Shown piece after piece: positions 17,485 to 26,643 of a stretch of DNA of 64,000 nucleotides. The stretch covers positions 1,609,501 through 1,673,500 of the forward strand of contig NZ_CP015124.1 of the NCBI RefSeq assembly GCF_001678945.1. Direction: 5' to 3'. A model generated the notes under the pieces. The model saw nothing but the letters and a program-made list of their open reading frames with translations, did no database searches and had not been told where the DNA came from. Numbering within the stretch: position 1 is the stretch's first letter; every line of letters starts with the position of its first letter. A program made the translations under genes and the position numbers. The DNA is from Phaeobacter gallaeciensis (lineage in GTDB: Bacteria > Pseudomonadota > Alphaproteobacteria > Rhodobacterales > Rhodobacteraceae).

Positions 17485-17718
17485 GAGCCTGATCGTCCTT
17501 GTTTTGCCGGGCGCGCTGCGCCGCCTTCACTTAAATTCGCTATCAGCCTCGGGACTGACCCTTTGGCTGTGCCCTAACAAAAATCGGCGCGCAACACGAT
17601 TCGCCGCACGCCCATGCCAGAGTTACCGGCTCACCTACCGTCCAAAGGGATCAAGATCAAGAGGTAGGGAGGTATTTCCATGCAAGGAAACCCCTGCTCC
17701 GGAATCACCCTGCGGCTG

Positions 17719-17916
17719 TCAGCCGAACATGCCCAGGATGCCGGTCAGACCGGTGCGGATCAGCAGGTCGACCAGAGCAAAGAACACAGCCGTCAAAGCC
17801 GCCATGACAAAGACCATCACGGTGGTCAGCAGCACTTCGCGGCGGGTCGGCCATACGACTTTGCCAACTTCAGCGCGAACTTGCTGGATGAACTGAACGG
17901 GATTTGTGGTGGCCAT
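17719..17916 (-). CDS. secE: Preprotein translocase subunit SecE
   Basis: 65 residues: a short cytoplasmic amphipathic part (VQFIQQVRAEVGKVVWPTRRE) with the universal WPTRRE motif, then a single membrane helix (about residues 28-50). This is the short, one-helix SecE form. It clamps the SecY channel. It heads the secE-nusG unit. The tRNA-Trp gene that usually lies next to secE is 8.5 kb away here, with other genes between. Confidence 0.95.
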   Translation of the reverse strand: MATTNPVQFIQQVRAEVGKVVWPTRREVLLTTVMVFVMAALTAVFFALVDLLIRTGLTGILGMFG

Positions 17917-18180
17917 GTGGCTTGGTCTCTCTGCTAGCAGGTTCGCCGGGATTTAGCCGTTGCGAGCGCTGAATTCAAGCCCGGAAGCACGCAACGCCTT
18001 CAGTCAACGCCGCAAGCAGGAATCAAAACGGACCAAATCGGCTGCGTCTCTTTTACCTGCTGCGGTCGCGAACAAGATCAATCCGATATTAATGCTCTTC
18101 CTTCATGGTCGGGACCAACGCCCCGTAAGCCACCAGAAGGTGCAGAGGCTGACCATAGCGTGCAATTGAGACAGGATGCC

Positions 18181-20370
18181 ATGACCATCGCAACTTCTAT
18201 GAACGAGGCTCAGCGCCTTGAACGCGACGCAAAGCTGGATGACGCAGCGCTCGTCTACACCGATATTCTGAACCGGTTTCCCAAAAATGCGCGGGCACGC
18301 AAGGCTCTGGAAGCCCTGCAGCAGCGGATGCAGCATGAACAGGAACTCCCGACCGACGCAAAAGAAAAACTGTCGGCCAGTTTCGCAGCAGGTCACTACC
18401 CACAAACGGCCTCTGTCTGTGCGACCCTCCTGAATACTTACCGCAAGTCTCACTTTCTTTGGGATACACTGGGTCAATGCCACCTCCACTCCGGCAATCT
18501 GGATGAAGCCGCTACCTGCCTCAACAAGGCGTGCGAGCTGAATCCGCGTGCGCCGGGCACCTATTCGGCAATGGGCGACGTCTGCGCGAGAATGGGCCGC
18601 ACGAGTGATGCGATTGCCCTCTACAAAAAAGCCCTGTCGCTCGATTCCGATCACATTGTCGCCTTGAACAATCTGGCCAATCTGCTGGCAGGCCAGGGGC
18701 AGCAAGGTGAAGCCGCGCAACTGCTTGAACGTGCTTCCTCACTGGCCCCGAATAATCCGAGCCTGATCTACAACCACGCCAACACTCTGCGCCGCCTCGG
18801 GGATCTGGCCAAGGCCAAGACCCTGTTCGAAAAAGCCGCCACGCTGAACCCCGATTTGACCGAAGCACGCTTCAATCTGGGTCAAATGGAATTGGCTGCG
18901 GGCAATCAGCATGAGGCCATCCGCAATTTCGAGGCCGTGTTGCAAACAAACCCCGGGAACGACCGTGCCCGCGTCCAGAAACTGCACATGATGGCACAAC
19001 TGAACGACTGGAACTGGGTCACTGAATACAACGAACATCGGCGTCATCTAGGATTGCAGGGAACCTCTTGCACACCCTTCATTATGATGACCCTTGAGGA
19101 CAACCCGGATTTGTTGCGCCTGCGCACCCAGGCCTATGCTAACGAGCGGTTTGGTAGTCGGCCTGCAGCGACACCGGCGCGAGTTGCACAACGCCCCCAA
19201 AAGCTGCGTATTGGCTATTTCTCCTCCGATTTTCACAGTCACGCGACCATGCACCTCATGGGCGGCTTGTTCTCACGTCATGACAGCACCCAGTTCCATA
19301 TCAGCGTCTATTCCTATGGCGCCGCCCCTGCCGACAGTGAACAGGAGCGCGTGGCCCGTAATGTTGCGCAATTCCGCAATGTCGCGGGCCTACCGGACAG
19401 CCAACTCCTGGATATTGTCCAGTCAGATGGACTGGATATTGCAGTTGACCTGAAAGGCTTCACCGGAGACACCCGAACCGAGCTGTTCGGCAACCGCCTC
19501 GCACCGCTTCATGTGTCCTATCTTGGCTATCCCGGCACCATGGGGACCACCGCATTTGACTACTTCATTGGTGATGCAATTACCTGCCCCCCCGGCAGCG
19601 AGCGTTTCTTCGAAGAGCATCTGATCCGGATGCCGAACAGCTATCAGGTGAACGATCAGGATCGCGAGATTTCCGGCAAACAGTACACCCGGCGTGAGTG
19701 CGGACTTCCTGACACTGGCACCGTCTTCTGCTGTTTCAACAACAGCTACAAAATCACACCCCGGGAATTCGAGATCTGGATGCGGCTGCTAAATCAGTCA
19801 GAGGGCAGCGTCCTGTGGCTACTGGACAGTGGGGAAACCTCGAAGCAAAACCTGCGCCGCGAAGCACAGGCACGCGGGGTCGATCCGGACCGGTTGATCT
19901 TTGCCCCCCGCATGCCGCACGCCGAACACTTGGCCCGACATCGCGCCGCAGACCTGTTCCTCGACACATTTGCCGTCAACGCCCACACCACCGCGAGCGA
20001 TGCGCTATGGGCTGGGTTGCCGGTGCTGACTATGCCCGGACGCCAATTCGCCGCCCGCGTCGGAGCCAGCTTGGTCAATGCAGTCGGATTGCCGGAGCTC
20101 ATCGCCAAGGACGAAGCCGAGTACGAAGAAAAAGCTCTGACCCTGGCCAATGATACGGAAGCCCTGGTCGCGCTGCGCGGCAAGCTGATGAGCAAACGTC
20201 GGAAATCGCCTCTCTTTGACACGGACAGCTTTGCCCGTGATCTGGAGCAAGGTTTCAACATGATCTTTGACCGTCACTTGCAGGGACTGCCCCCGGCACA
20301 TGTCGACATCCCAAGCCACCGGCAACACAAAACCTTGTCGAGCGAAGCGCGGGCCAGTGCAGCGGCCTGA
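18181..20370 (+). CDS. TPR-repeat O-GlcNAc transferase-like (SPINDLY-type) glycosyltransferase
   Basis: 729 residues. The first half (about 5-285) is a run of tetratricopeptide repeats such as AIALYKKALSLDSDHIVALNNLANL and AIRNFEAVLQTNPGNDRARV. The second half is a GT41-type catalytic region with DFHSHATMHLMGGLF, VDLKGFTGDTRTELF, VSYLGYPGTMGTTAFDY, FCCFNNSYKITP and the nucleotide-sugar-site block NAHTTASDALWAGLPVLTMP. Relatives transfer sugars to Ser/Thr or Asn of proteins; the target here is unknown, though flagellin or surface proteins are common. A GTG seven codons upstream is possible, but the ATG at 18181 has AGGA at five bases. It faces away from secE and has its own terminator. Confidence 0.85.
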   Translation: MTIATSMNEAQRLERDAKLDDAALVYTDILNRFPKNARARKALEALQQRMQHEQELPTDAKEKLSASFAAGHYPQTASVCATLLNTYRKSHFLWDTLGQCHLHSGNLDEAATCLNKACELNPRAPGTYSAMGDVCARMGRTSDAIALYKKALSLDSDHIVALNNLANLLAGQGQQGEAAQLLERASSLAPNNPSLIYNHANTLRRLGDLAKAKTLFEKAATLNPDLTEARFNLGQMELAAGNQHEAIRNFEAVLQTNPGNDRARVQKLHMMAQLNDWNWVTEYNEHRRHLGLQGTSCTPFIMMTLEDNPDLLRLRTQAYANERFGSRPAATPARVAQRPQKLRIGYFSSDFHSHATMHLMGGLFSRHDSTQFHISVYSYGAAPADSEQERVARNVAQFRNVAGLPDSQLLDIVQSDGLDIAVDLKGFTGDTRTELFGNRLAPLHVSYLGYPGTMGTTAFDYFIGDAITCPPGSERFFEEHLIRMPNSYQVNDQDREISGKQYTRRECGLPDTGTVFCCFNNSYKITPREFEIWMRLLNQSEGSVLWLLDSGETSKQNLRREAQARGVDPDRLIFAPRMPHAEHLARHRAADLFLDTFAVNAHTTASDALWAGLPVLTMPGRQFAARVGASLVNAVGLPELIAKDEAEYEEKALTLANDTEALVALRGKLMSKRRKSPLFDTDSFARDLEQGFNMIFDRHLQGLPPAHVDIPSHRQHKTLSSEARASAAA

Positions 20371-20401
20371 TAAGCCATCCGGAACCTGCTAGAGTTTCAA
20401 T

Positions 20402-20436
20402 AGGCCGCAGAGGTTATCCACTGCGGCCTTTGTAGT
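20402..20436 (+). terminator. Terminator of the TPR glycosyltransferase gene
   Basis: A nine-base-pair stem AGGCCGCAG/CTGCGGCCT (20402-20429, ten-base loop) followed by a short TTTGT, 30 bases after the stop codon. The T-run is weak. Confidence 0.65.
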
Positions 20437-20904
20437 GCTGCCGATCCACGCTGCGCTTCGGCCCAGCACCTGCGATGTTGCGCGCAGCCGCAACGAATTC
20501 TCATGTGTCCGCATGTCCATGCTTTCAGCACTGCAAGTTGCGGTCTTACTGCTGAGTAGAAGGGCACTATGCATACGCACATGGCGAGCTGTCCGGGCAG
20601 GCATTGCTACGGGCACACACCATCTGCCACCCACCCCGCTGAGGCAGACCATGCCTCAGCCATCCACACTCCCAACGACTTAGGAACCGGCCTCAGGAGA
20701 CACCGCGCTTGATCCACGCTTCCCGTTCTCCTGTCATGCCGTTGTACTACCGTCCTACGACCACGGCGCGACGCTCGAAACGATCAAAATGGGATGAGGC
20801 CTGACAGCCCCTCCCATAGAAAACCCCATCACTCCCCCAACAATCCGGAGCGCCCGTCGAACGCCTGACCACGTTTTAAAAACGCGCCAAACCGCCCTGC
20901 TGGC
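20437..20904. other. Gene-poor stretch upstream of the copD-like relic
   Basis: About 470 bases with no intact gene. One frame around 20620-20660 reads AEADHASAIHTPND, and a later frame reads DPRFPFSCHAVV before a stop. This could be a decayed small histidine-rich copper-related reading frame of the kind that often precedes copC/copD genes, but the evidence is only suggestive. No promoter or repeat stands out. Confidence 0.3.
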
Positions 20905-21616
20905 CTGCCTTGGCCTTATGGGCGCGCTTTCTTGCTTTTCCCTGTGTGGAGTAGCCCTGACGGGTGACATGCCGGAATGACCGACCCGGAAATGGTCCGG
21001 TTGTTGTGGCAGACGCCTGTGGGTAATGCACTGATCTACCGGATCTCTGGCGGCATCGCCCCCTGCTAGCAGGTGCCCTCATACCCCGCATTGAGCCCTG
21101 GGTTTAACTGGGCGGCGGCACAATGACCTTGTGGTCCCTGGCCCAAATTGGCCATGTGCCGGAGATTGGGTAGATCTGGTTGCGTCCGCTGTTGGTCCTG
21201 CAACTGACCCGCGCCGCATTCTGGGTCGGCATTCTTGCGCCGCTGTGGCACCCGACGTGGTCTCCGGATCTTTCGAAACCTCAGCACAGCTTAGCCACCG
21301 GTTCGGGCAGACTGCGAGGCTCGTTGTGCCCGGCCTGATCCTGGCTGGCCACATCATGGCCTGGCTCCTGCTGGGAGGTCTGGCCGCCCTTTTCTCCACC
21401 CCCTATGGCTTGGCGCTTGTTTGCAAGCAGGCCCTGGTCGCAGGTCGTTCGCCCCCCGCAGCAGCAAACAAATTGCATTTCATTCCGGCCATGCAGCGCG
21501 GCGATCGCAACGCGGTGCACCATCTGCCCTGCTCAAGCATCGTAGAGGCTTTTGTGATCCTCCTCATTCTGACTGCATCAGCCTATCTGACCAATAGCCT
21601 CAGCCTGCCGGGATAA
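20905..21616 (+). pseudogene. Decayed copper-resistance D (CopD/YcnJ C-terminal) membrane protein gene
   Basis: Pieces of one CopD-like protein appear in order but in different frames: a hydrophobic lead ending GVALTGDMPE then stop; MTDPEMVRLLWQTPVGNALI, also ending at a stop; TLWSLAQIGHVPEIG then stop; LRPLLVLQLTRAAFWVGILA; and finally RFGQTARLVVPGLILAGHIM continuing to NKLHFIPAMQRGDRN and a closing helix. In intact relatives these parts form several consecutive membrane helices. At least three frameshifts or stops break it here, so it cannot make the whole protein. The last 161-codon piece from 21131 is open but lacks a normal start. Assignment is from memory of the family pattern and needs a translated search. 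Confidence 0.65.
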
Positions 21617-22263
21617 GGTCATGCAGGGAAGCAACTGATTCTGTTGCCCCGCAACCTCAGCCCCGTACAGGATCTCTTTTGTGCTGAAACCTATCGAAAG
21701 CCCCCGATGTTTCGCCTCGCGATGTAGGGGCTCTCAAAAACGTGATCCAAAATCTGTATGTAGGAATCGGCCTTCAAAAAAACATTACACGAAATTGTGA
21801 ATCCACGTTATTGAGCCTACCCTATTTGCCCCCACTTGGTTCGGAAAAGATTTAGAAACGGCCAGTAGGTGTACTCAAAGACCTAAATAAAAGTGGAAAG
21901 TTACCTGCTCGCCCGCGAAACACTTTTTGCTTTACACGAACAGAAGGCTTTGCCGAATAGATCAGACAGGCGATCGAATACGGTGAGCCCAAAATCAATC
22001 GCACTCTGATCTACTGGGAAACAAACACTAGTTCGCCCCACGACACCAAAGAACCCTATTAGACTTTTTTTCCTTAAATTCAGCGCCTTAAAAAACACTC
22101 ACAGCACACTTTAAACGGGATATCCGCACGAACGCCCGCCTCAAAGATGATTAAAATTGTAATATAATTTTCTCACCTCAAACTTCACGCCTTTGCGAAA
22201 GCATTAAGAGTCCCGAGCGCATTAATTACCGAGAACCCTCACCAGAAATAACGGAGTTCCCAA
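21617..22263. other. AT-rich spacer upstream of the binding-protein gene
   Basis: About 650 bases, clearly richer in A and T than the rest of the window from roughly 21700 on. It contains only a 65-codon minus-strand frame (21901-22098) with no recognised motif and no good ribosome site. Near its right end lies a TATAAT box. Otherwise I see nothing that can be named; it may be non-coding debris next to the copD relic or an upstream regulatory region. Confidence 0.4.
22146..22171 (+). promoter_or_regulatory. Candidate promoter -10 box and inverted repeat before the binding-protein gene
   Basis: A perfect TATAAT at 22163-22168 lies inside the inverted repeat AAAATT-7-AATTTT (22153-22171), 95 bases ahead of the ATG at 22264. 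No good -35 is found at 17 bases, so an activator or an extended -10 may be needed. The repeat could be an operator. Confidence 0.4.
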
Positions 22264-23424
22264 ATGTCACTCAGAAAAACAATGCTTGCAGCCGCCACTT
22301 TTGCAGCCTTTCCATTTATTGCGCAGGCAGATCAGGGGGTAACCGCGAACAATGTCTCTTTTGCCCAGGTCGCGGCCTTTGAAGGTCCGGCGGCCGCTCT
22401 TGGCCAAGGTATGCGCCTGGGGATTAGCGCTGCGTTCGAAGAGGCAAACGCCGCAGGAGGCGTGCATGGCCGGACCCTGACACTGGACAGTATGGATGAC
22501 GGCTATGAACCCGATCGCTCCGCGGCGCTGGTCAAATCGGTAGTGGATGCAAACGACCACATCGGGCTGATCGGCGCTGTCGGCACCCCGACGGCTTCTG
22601 CGACCCAACCGATCGCGACCGCGGCAAATGTACCATTTATTGGTCCTTTCACCGGCGCCGGCTTCCTGCGCGATGCAAGCCACGGCAACATCTTCAACGT
22701 GCGCGCGACCTATGCCACCGAAACCGAAGCATGGATTGAATACCTCGTCGACCAGCAGGGAATGAAATCCATCGCACTGCTCTATCAGGACGATGGATTT
22801 GGCCGGGTTGGCCTCGCGGGCGTGACCGCCGCCCTTGAAAAGCGTGGCATGACGCTTGCTGCGGAAGGCACCTATACGCGCAACACCACCGCCGTCAAAA
22901 AGGCCCTGCTTACCATCCGCAAGGCAAAGCCGGACGCGGTCGTCATGGTTGGCGCTTACAAACCCGTGGCGGAATTCATCAAGCTCTCGCGCAAACTGAA
23001 GCTCGACGCGACCTTCGTGAACATCTCCTTTGTGGGATCCGAAGCCCTGGCACAGGAGCTGGGCGATGAAGGCGAAGGCGTCATCATCAGCCAGGTCGTC
23101 CCCTTCCCGTGGGACAGCTCCATTCCGGTCGTGGCACAATACACCGAAGCCTTGAAAGCCTATGACGCCGCAGCCAAGCCGGGCTTCGTATCGCTCGAAG
23201 GTTACATCGTCGGTCGTCTCGCCATCAAGGCGCTGGAGGATGCGGGCAAGGACCTGACCCGCGAAAGCTTCCTGGCGGCGCTGTCTGGCCTGTCCACGGT
23301 GGACCTTGGCGGCGCCAAGATGGTCTTTGGCGCCAACGACAACCAGGGCATGGATGACGTCTTTCTGACCCGGATCACCGCGGATGGTGGTTTTGCACCT
23401 GTCGTTCCGGGCGGCGGATCCTGA
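22264..23424 (+). CDS. Periplasmic ligand-binding protein (branched-chain amino acid-type, Peripla_BP_6)
   Basis: 386 residues. A signal peptide MSLRKTMLAAATFAAFPF ends near AQA, so the protein is periplasmic. The mature part has the type I binding-protein fold of the LivJ/amide family: GMRLGISAAFEEANAAGGVHGR, LDSMDDGYEPDRSAALVKS, GLIGAVGTPTASA, MKSIALLYQDDGFGRVG and the hinge-region PDAVVMVGAY. No permease or ATPase gene is beside it. Instead the next gene, 92 bases on, is a chemoreceptor, so I infer that it presents its ligand to that receptor. The ligand cannot be told. CGGAG precedes the ATG at a normal distance. Confidence 0.88.
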   Translation: MSLRKTMLAAATFAAFPFIAQADQGVTANNVSFAQVAAFEGPAAALGQGMRLGISAAFEEANAAGGVHGRTLTLDSMDDGYEPDRSAALVKSVVDANDHIGLIGAVGTPTASATQPIATAANVPFIGPFTGAGFLRDASHGNIFNVRATYATETEAWIEYLVDQQGMKSIALLYQDDGFGRVGLAGVTAALEKRGMTLAAEGTYTRNTTAVKKALLTIRKAKPDAVVMVGAYKPVAEFIKLSRKLKLDATFVNISFVGSEALAQELGDEGEGVIISQVVPFPWDSSIPVVAQYTEALKAYDAAAKPGFVSLEGYIVGRLAIKALEDAGKDLTRESFLAALSGLSTVDLGGAKMVFGANDNQGMDDVFLTRITADGGFAPVVPGGGS

Positions 23425-23459
23425 TCTCCAAACGCGCGACCTCTGACCGCGCAAGATAG

Positions 23460-23486
23460 GCGCCTGCCCGATACGCGGGCAGGCGC
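23460..23486 (+). promoter_or_regulatory. Strong hairpin between the binding-protein and chemoreceptor genes
   Basis: A perfect 11-base-pair stem GCGCCTGCCCG/CGGGCAGGCGC with a five-base loop, not followed by a T-run. Its position 35 bases after one stop and 30 before the next ATG suits a partial terminator or an mRNA-stabilising hairpin that keeps binding-protein levels above receptor levels, as seen in other binding-protein operons. Confidence 0.65.
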
Positions 23487-23516
23487 AGACCAAAGTTTCA
23501 TCGCAAAGGTGTCATC

Positions 23517-26180
23517 ATGATCCGGGAACTGGGATCCACCCTCTTACGCCGTCTGAACGTGCTGTCGAGTATTCGGGGCAAAATCACGTTCATCCTGCTG
23601 ACCTTCACAGTCGTGACCGGGGGCGCAGGATATCTTATCTATCAGTCGTTCGACCGTGTTTCGGCCAGCGTCGCGGAAATGACCTCCGACGATTTGCCGA
23701 CGCTGGCGCAAAGCAACGGGCTGATTGCGGCCGCGTCCAAAACCAAAGACGCCATGATCGGTGTGATGATCGCGCAAAACATCGCTGCCCTTTCGTCGGC
23801 GGCCTCCGAGGTCGAGACATCTCTGAGCGGCCTGCAGACCTCGATCACAGCCCTGCCGCCAGAGGCCCAGGAAGAATTCGAGACCGCCCGCAGCCAGGTC
23901 GAAGGCACCCTGCTGACTTCCATTGAGGCCCGCGAGAATGTTTTTGAATACTCCGAACGCTTTGCCACTATGACCAAGGAATTGCAAAACATCGCCGCCG
24001 AGCTGCAGGTGGTTTTGCTTGAGACGGCAGACAATGCCTATTTCGATATCTCGATCAATGGCGAAGACACGATCTCCTCGATCGAAGAGACCATGTTCGA
24101 CCTGGTCGAGAACAAGTTTGCCACGCTTCAGTCCCTGTTGGAAATTCGTGCCGAAATCAACCTGATGTCCGGCGCAGCCCTGGCCCTAACCACGACCCGG
24201 GACAGCGCCATGGTGTCGATCATCCGGGATATCGCGGTGTCCTCGAACGACCGGCTCACCGGATCGATAGAGGTTCTCAAGGGATCGGAAAATGGCCTCT
24301 CCGTCGTGGAAGAGCTCGATAGCGTCCTGAGTACGCTGAACACAGCAATCGCTGCCGCAGGCACCTTTCGGCAGGTCGAGCGCGACGCAGTGCTAGAAGC
24401 GCGCCAGTCCGCTGACGTCGCCCTAGCCTCTGCTGTGGATGACATGGTCTTTGAGCTGACCATCGCCGCCGAGGATGCCAGCACCAACAACCGCGACACC
24501 ATCCAGAGCCTTCTGGACAACGAGGTCGCCTTCATGAACACGCTGCTGGAAATCAACGCCAAACTGGGCGCCTTCCAGATCGAAGCCCTGAAGATCGCGA
24601 CCTCTGCCACCGTCGAGCAGGCGAAGGCCAGCCAGAAGGCGTTGTCCGGAGCCGCCACGGCTCTGGCCGGATACCGGGACTTCGGCGACGGCATCCTTGC
24701 TGCTGGGCTGGACGGTCTTGCCGCGATGGCCGCGCCCGACACTGGCCTCGCCCATTTCCGCATTCAGTCACTGCTTGCCGATGGCACTGCGGTTCAGGCG
24801 GCAGATGACACTGCCAAGGCGGTGCTGGAAATTGCCGGTCTCGCCTCGCTGAGGGGCCGCGCCAGCCAAGACGCGATCACGGATCGGGCGGTCAATATCG
24901 CCGAGGATTCGACTGAGGTGAAAAGCAACCTGGTGACTCTCGCCTGGATGGGCGCGGCCTTCGTGTCCTGCGTGCTCGTGCTCAATCACCTGTTGATCGT
25001 GCGTCCCCTCAACCGGATCAGCCTGACAACCGAACGGCTGTCGCAGGGCGATATGAGCCCGGTTACGGGTTTCGACCGCGCCAGCGACGAAATCGCCCGC
25101 ATCGCCGGGGCGCTGAAAGTGTTCCGGGATGGATTGGTCGAGAAAGAGGAAATCGAACGCGTTGCAGCGGAAGAGCGCGCGGCGAACCAGGCCCAACAGA
25201 CCGCAGCCGTGAACGCGGTGGGCACCGGGCTTGCGAATCTGTCGCGTGGTGATCTGACCTATCGGATCGAAGAGGAACTGACCGATGGCTATGCCCAGCT
25301 TAAGGAAGATTTCAACAGAACCGCCGAGACGCTCAACCTAACGGTGGTGGATGTGGTCGCCGTAGCGGAATCGATCCGCAATGGGTCCAGCGAAATCAGC
25401 CAGGCCTCGGACGATCTCTCGCACCGTACGGAAAGCCAGGCTGCAACCCTGGAAGAAACCGCAGCCGCGCTTGAGGAATTAACGGCCAGCGTCCGCTCTG
25501 CCGCCGATGGCGCACGGGATGCAGCCACGACAACGCAGGATGCCCGGAGAGAGGCAACCGACAGCGGTGAAGTCGTGGAAAACACAGTCAAGGCGATGAA
25601 AGATATCGCGGATAGCTCTGACCAGATTGCCCAGATCATCGGCGTGATCGACGATATCGCCTTCCAAACCAACCTGCTGGCGCTGAACGCGGGGGTCGAA
25701 GCTGCACGCGCGGGTGATGCCGGCAAGGGCTTCGCAGTGGTTGCATCTGAGGTCCGCAGCCTGTCCCAGCGGACCGCCGATGCGGCCCATGAGATCAAGG
25801 TTTTGATTACCAAAAGCACCGAACAGGTCGGGCTTGGGGTCAAACTGGTTGACCAGGCCGGGCAAGCTCTCAGGAGCATTGTCGACCGGGTCTCGTATAT
25901 CTCCAGCCTCGTTGGCAATATTGCGGACGGCACCAGCGAACAGGCGACCGGACTGTCCGAAGCCAACATCGCGGTGTCCCAACTGGATCAGGTCACCCAG
26001 CAGAACGCGGCCATGGTCGAACAAACCAACGCAGCGGGCCACTTGCTCAGCAGCGATGCCGAAAAACTGGCAACGCTGATGGGCGGGTTCACGGTGTCTT
26101 CTTCAGCGCATGTGGCCGGTGATATCCTGGAACTCCGAGAGGTTCCTCCGGACGAATGGCCCATGGCCCAGTCCGCCTGA
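23517..26180 (+). CDS. Methyl-accepting chemotaxis protein
   Basis: 887 residues. A first membrane helix at about 22-45 and a second at about 476-497 enclose an unusually large periplasmic region of some 430 residues, predicted helical and Ala-rich. A HAMP domain follows ([19 protein letters not shown], about 497-545), then a second HAMP-like unit ([18 protein letters not shown], about 575-610), and the signalling hairpin with the tip [20 protein letters not shown] then [20 protein letters not shown] near residue 715. No C-terminal CheR-binding pentapeptide is evident. It acts in the inner membrane with CheW/CheA, which are not in this window. The upstream binding protein is its probable partner. 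Confidence 0.93.
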   Translation: MIRELGSTLLRRLNVLSSIRGKITFILLTFTVVTGGAGYLIYQSFDRVSASVAEMTSDDLPTLAQSNGLIAAASKTKDAMIGVMIAQNIAALSSAASEVETSLSGLQTSITALPPEAQEEFETARSQVEGTLLTSIEARENVFEYSERFATMTKELQNIAAELQVVLLETADNAYFDISINGEDTISSIEETMFDLVENKFATLQSLLEIRAEINLMSGAALALTTTRDSAMVSIIRDIAVSSNDRLTGSIEVLKGSENGLSVVEELDSVLSTLNTAIAAAGTFRQVERDAVLEARQSADVALASAVDDMVFELTIAAEDASTNNRDTIQSLLDNEVAFMNTLLEINAKLGAFQIEALKIATSATVEQAKASQKALSGAATALAGYRDFGDGILAAGLDGLAAMAAPDTGLAHFRIQSLLADGTAVQAADDTAKAVLEIAGLASLRGRASQDAITDRAVNIAEDSTEVKSNLVTLAWMGAAFVSCVLVLNHLLIVRPLNRISLTTERLSQGDMSPVTGFDRASDEIARIAGALKVFRDGLVEKEEIERVAAEERAANQAQQTAAVNAVGTGLANLSRGDLTYRIEEELTDGYAQLKEDFNRTAETLNLTVVDVVAVAESIRNGSSEISQASDDLSHRTESQAATLEETAAALEELTASVRSAADGARDAATTTQDARREATDSGEVVENTVKAMKDIADSSDQIAQIIGVIDDIAFQTNLLALNAGVEAARAGDAGKGFAVVASEVRSLSQRTADAAHEIKVLITKSTEQVGLGVKLVDQAGQALRSIVDRVSYISSLVGNIADGTSEQATGLSEANIAVSQLDQVTQQNAAMVEQTNAAGHLLSSDAEKLATLMGGFTVSSSAHVAGDILELREVPPDEWPMAQSA

Positions 26181-26197
26181 GACACGCTTCTCCCGAG

Positions 26198-26224
26198 CAG
26201 CCCCGGATCCCTCCGGGGCTGTTT
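26198..26224 (+). terminator. Terminator after the chemoreceptor gene
   Basis: Nine-base-pair stem CAGCCCCGG/CCGGGGCTG with a six-base loop (26198-26221) and a short TTT tail, 18 bases after the stop codon. Confidence 0.8.
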
Positions 26225-26383
26225 CCATTTCGCGGGAAGAAATCCCTTATGAGTAAGAACCGAGGGGAGAAGCGTAGGTGGCTGAAACCACACCGATGGG
26301 AAACGCCCCTAAGAGCAAAATTCTCAAACGAGCGACCAAGCGTCCACTCTTCGTCATGCCCAGAATTTTTTGAGAGATTTGAA

Positions 26384-26459
26384 TGGCAGGGGCAGCAGGG
26401 TTCGAACCCGCGACCTACGGTTTTGGAGACCGTCGCTCTACCAACTGAGCTATACCCCT
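26384..26459 (-). tRNA. trnW: tRNA-Trp (anticodon CCA)
   Basis: 76 bases including an encoded CCA end. On the minus strand it begins AGGGGTATAGCTCAGTTGGT. The acceptor stem AGGGGTA pairs with TGCCCCT, the anticodon loop reads CTCCAAA with CCA in the centre, and the T arm carries GGTTCGAACC. In most proteobacteria this gene lies between tuf and secE; that order is kept here, but 8.5 kb of other genes separates it from secE. Confidence 0.97.
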
Positions 26460-26471
26460 ACGGTGCGGCAG

Positions 26472-26500
26472 TTCCTAAGCCACCACCGCGCAGGAGGCAA
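26472..26500 (-). promoter_or_regulatory. Candidate promoter of the tRNA-Trp gene
   Basis: Minus-strand TTGCCT (26495-26500) and TAGGAA (26472-26477) are exactly 17 bases apart, with 12 bases from the -10 box to the first tRNA base. Position and spacing fit; both hexamers are imperfect. Confidence 0.4.
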
Positions 26501-26643
26501 GAGGGAAATGGCCGGAAATGCGGGGAAAGTCCCTCTCCTCTTCCTCTCCCTTTGCTGTCACGCCTGCATACAGGCCTTGTCCTGCCCTGTGGGGTGGCAG
26601 CGGGCCATCCGCTGCTTTATGACAGAGCCAAAAGGACCCTGCC

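Noticed and set aside
21901-22098. 65-codon minus-strand frame in the AT-rich spacer
   Set aside because: No ribosome site, no recognised motif, and AT-rich sequence gives short frames by chance.
17917-26383. The secE-trnW insert as a recent genomic island
   Set aside because: No integrase, direct repeat of the tRNA end or consistent composition change was found; only the stretch 21.7-22.3 kb is atypical. Kept as a question, not as a mobile-element call.
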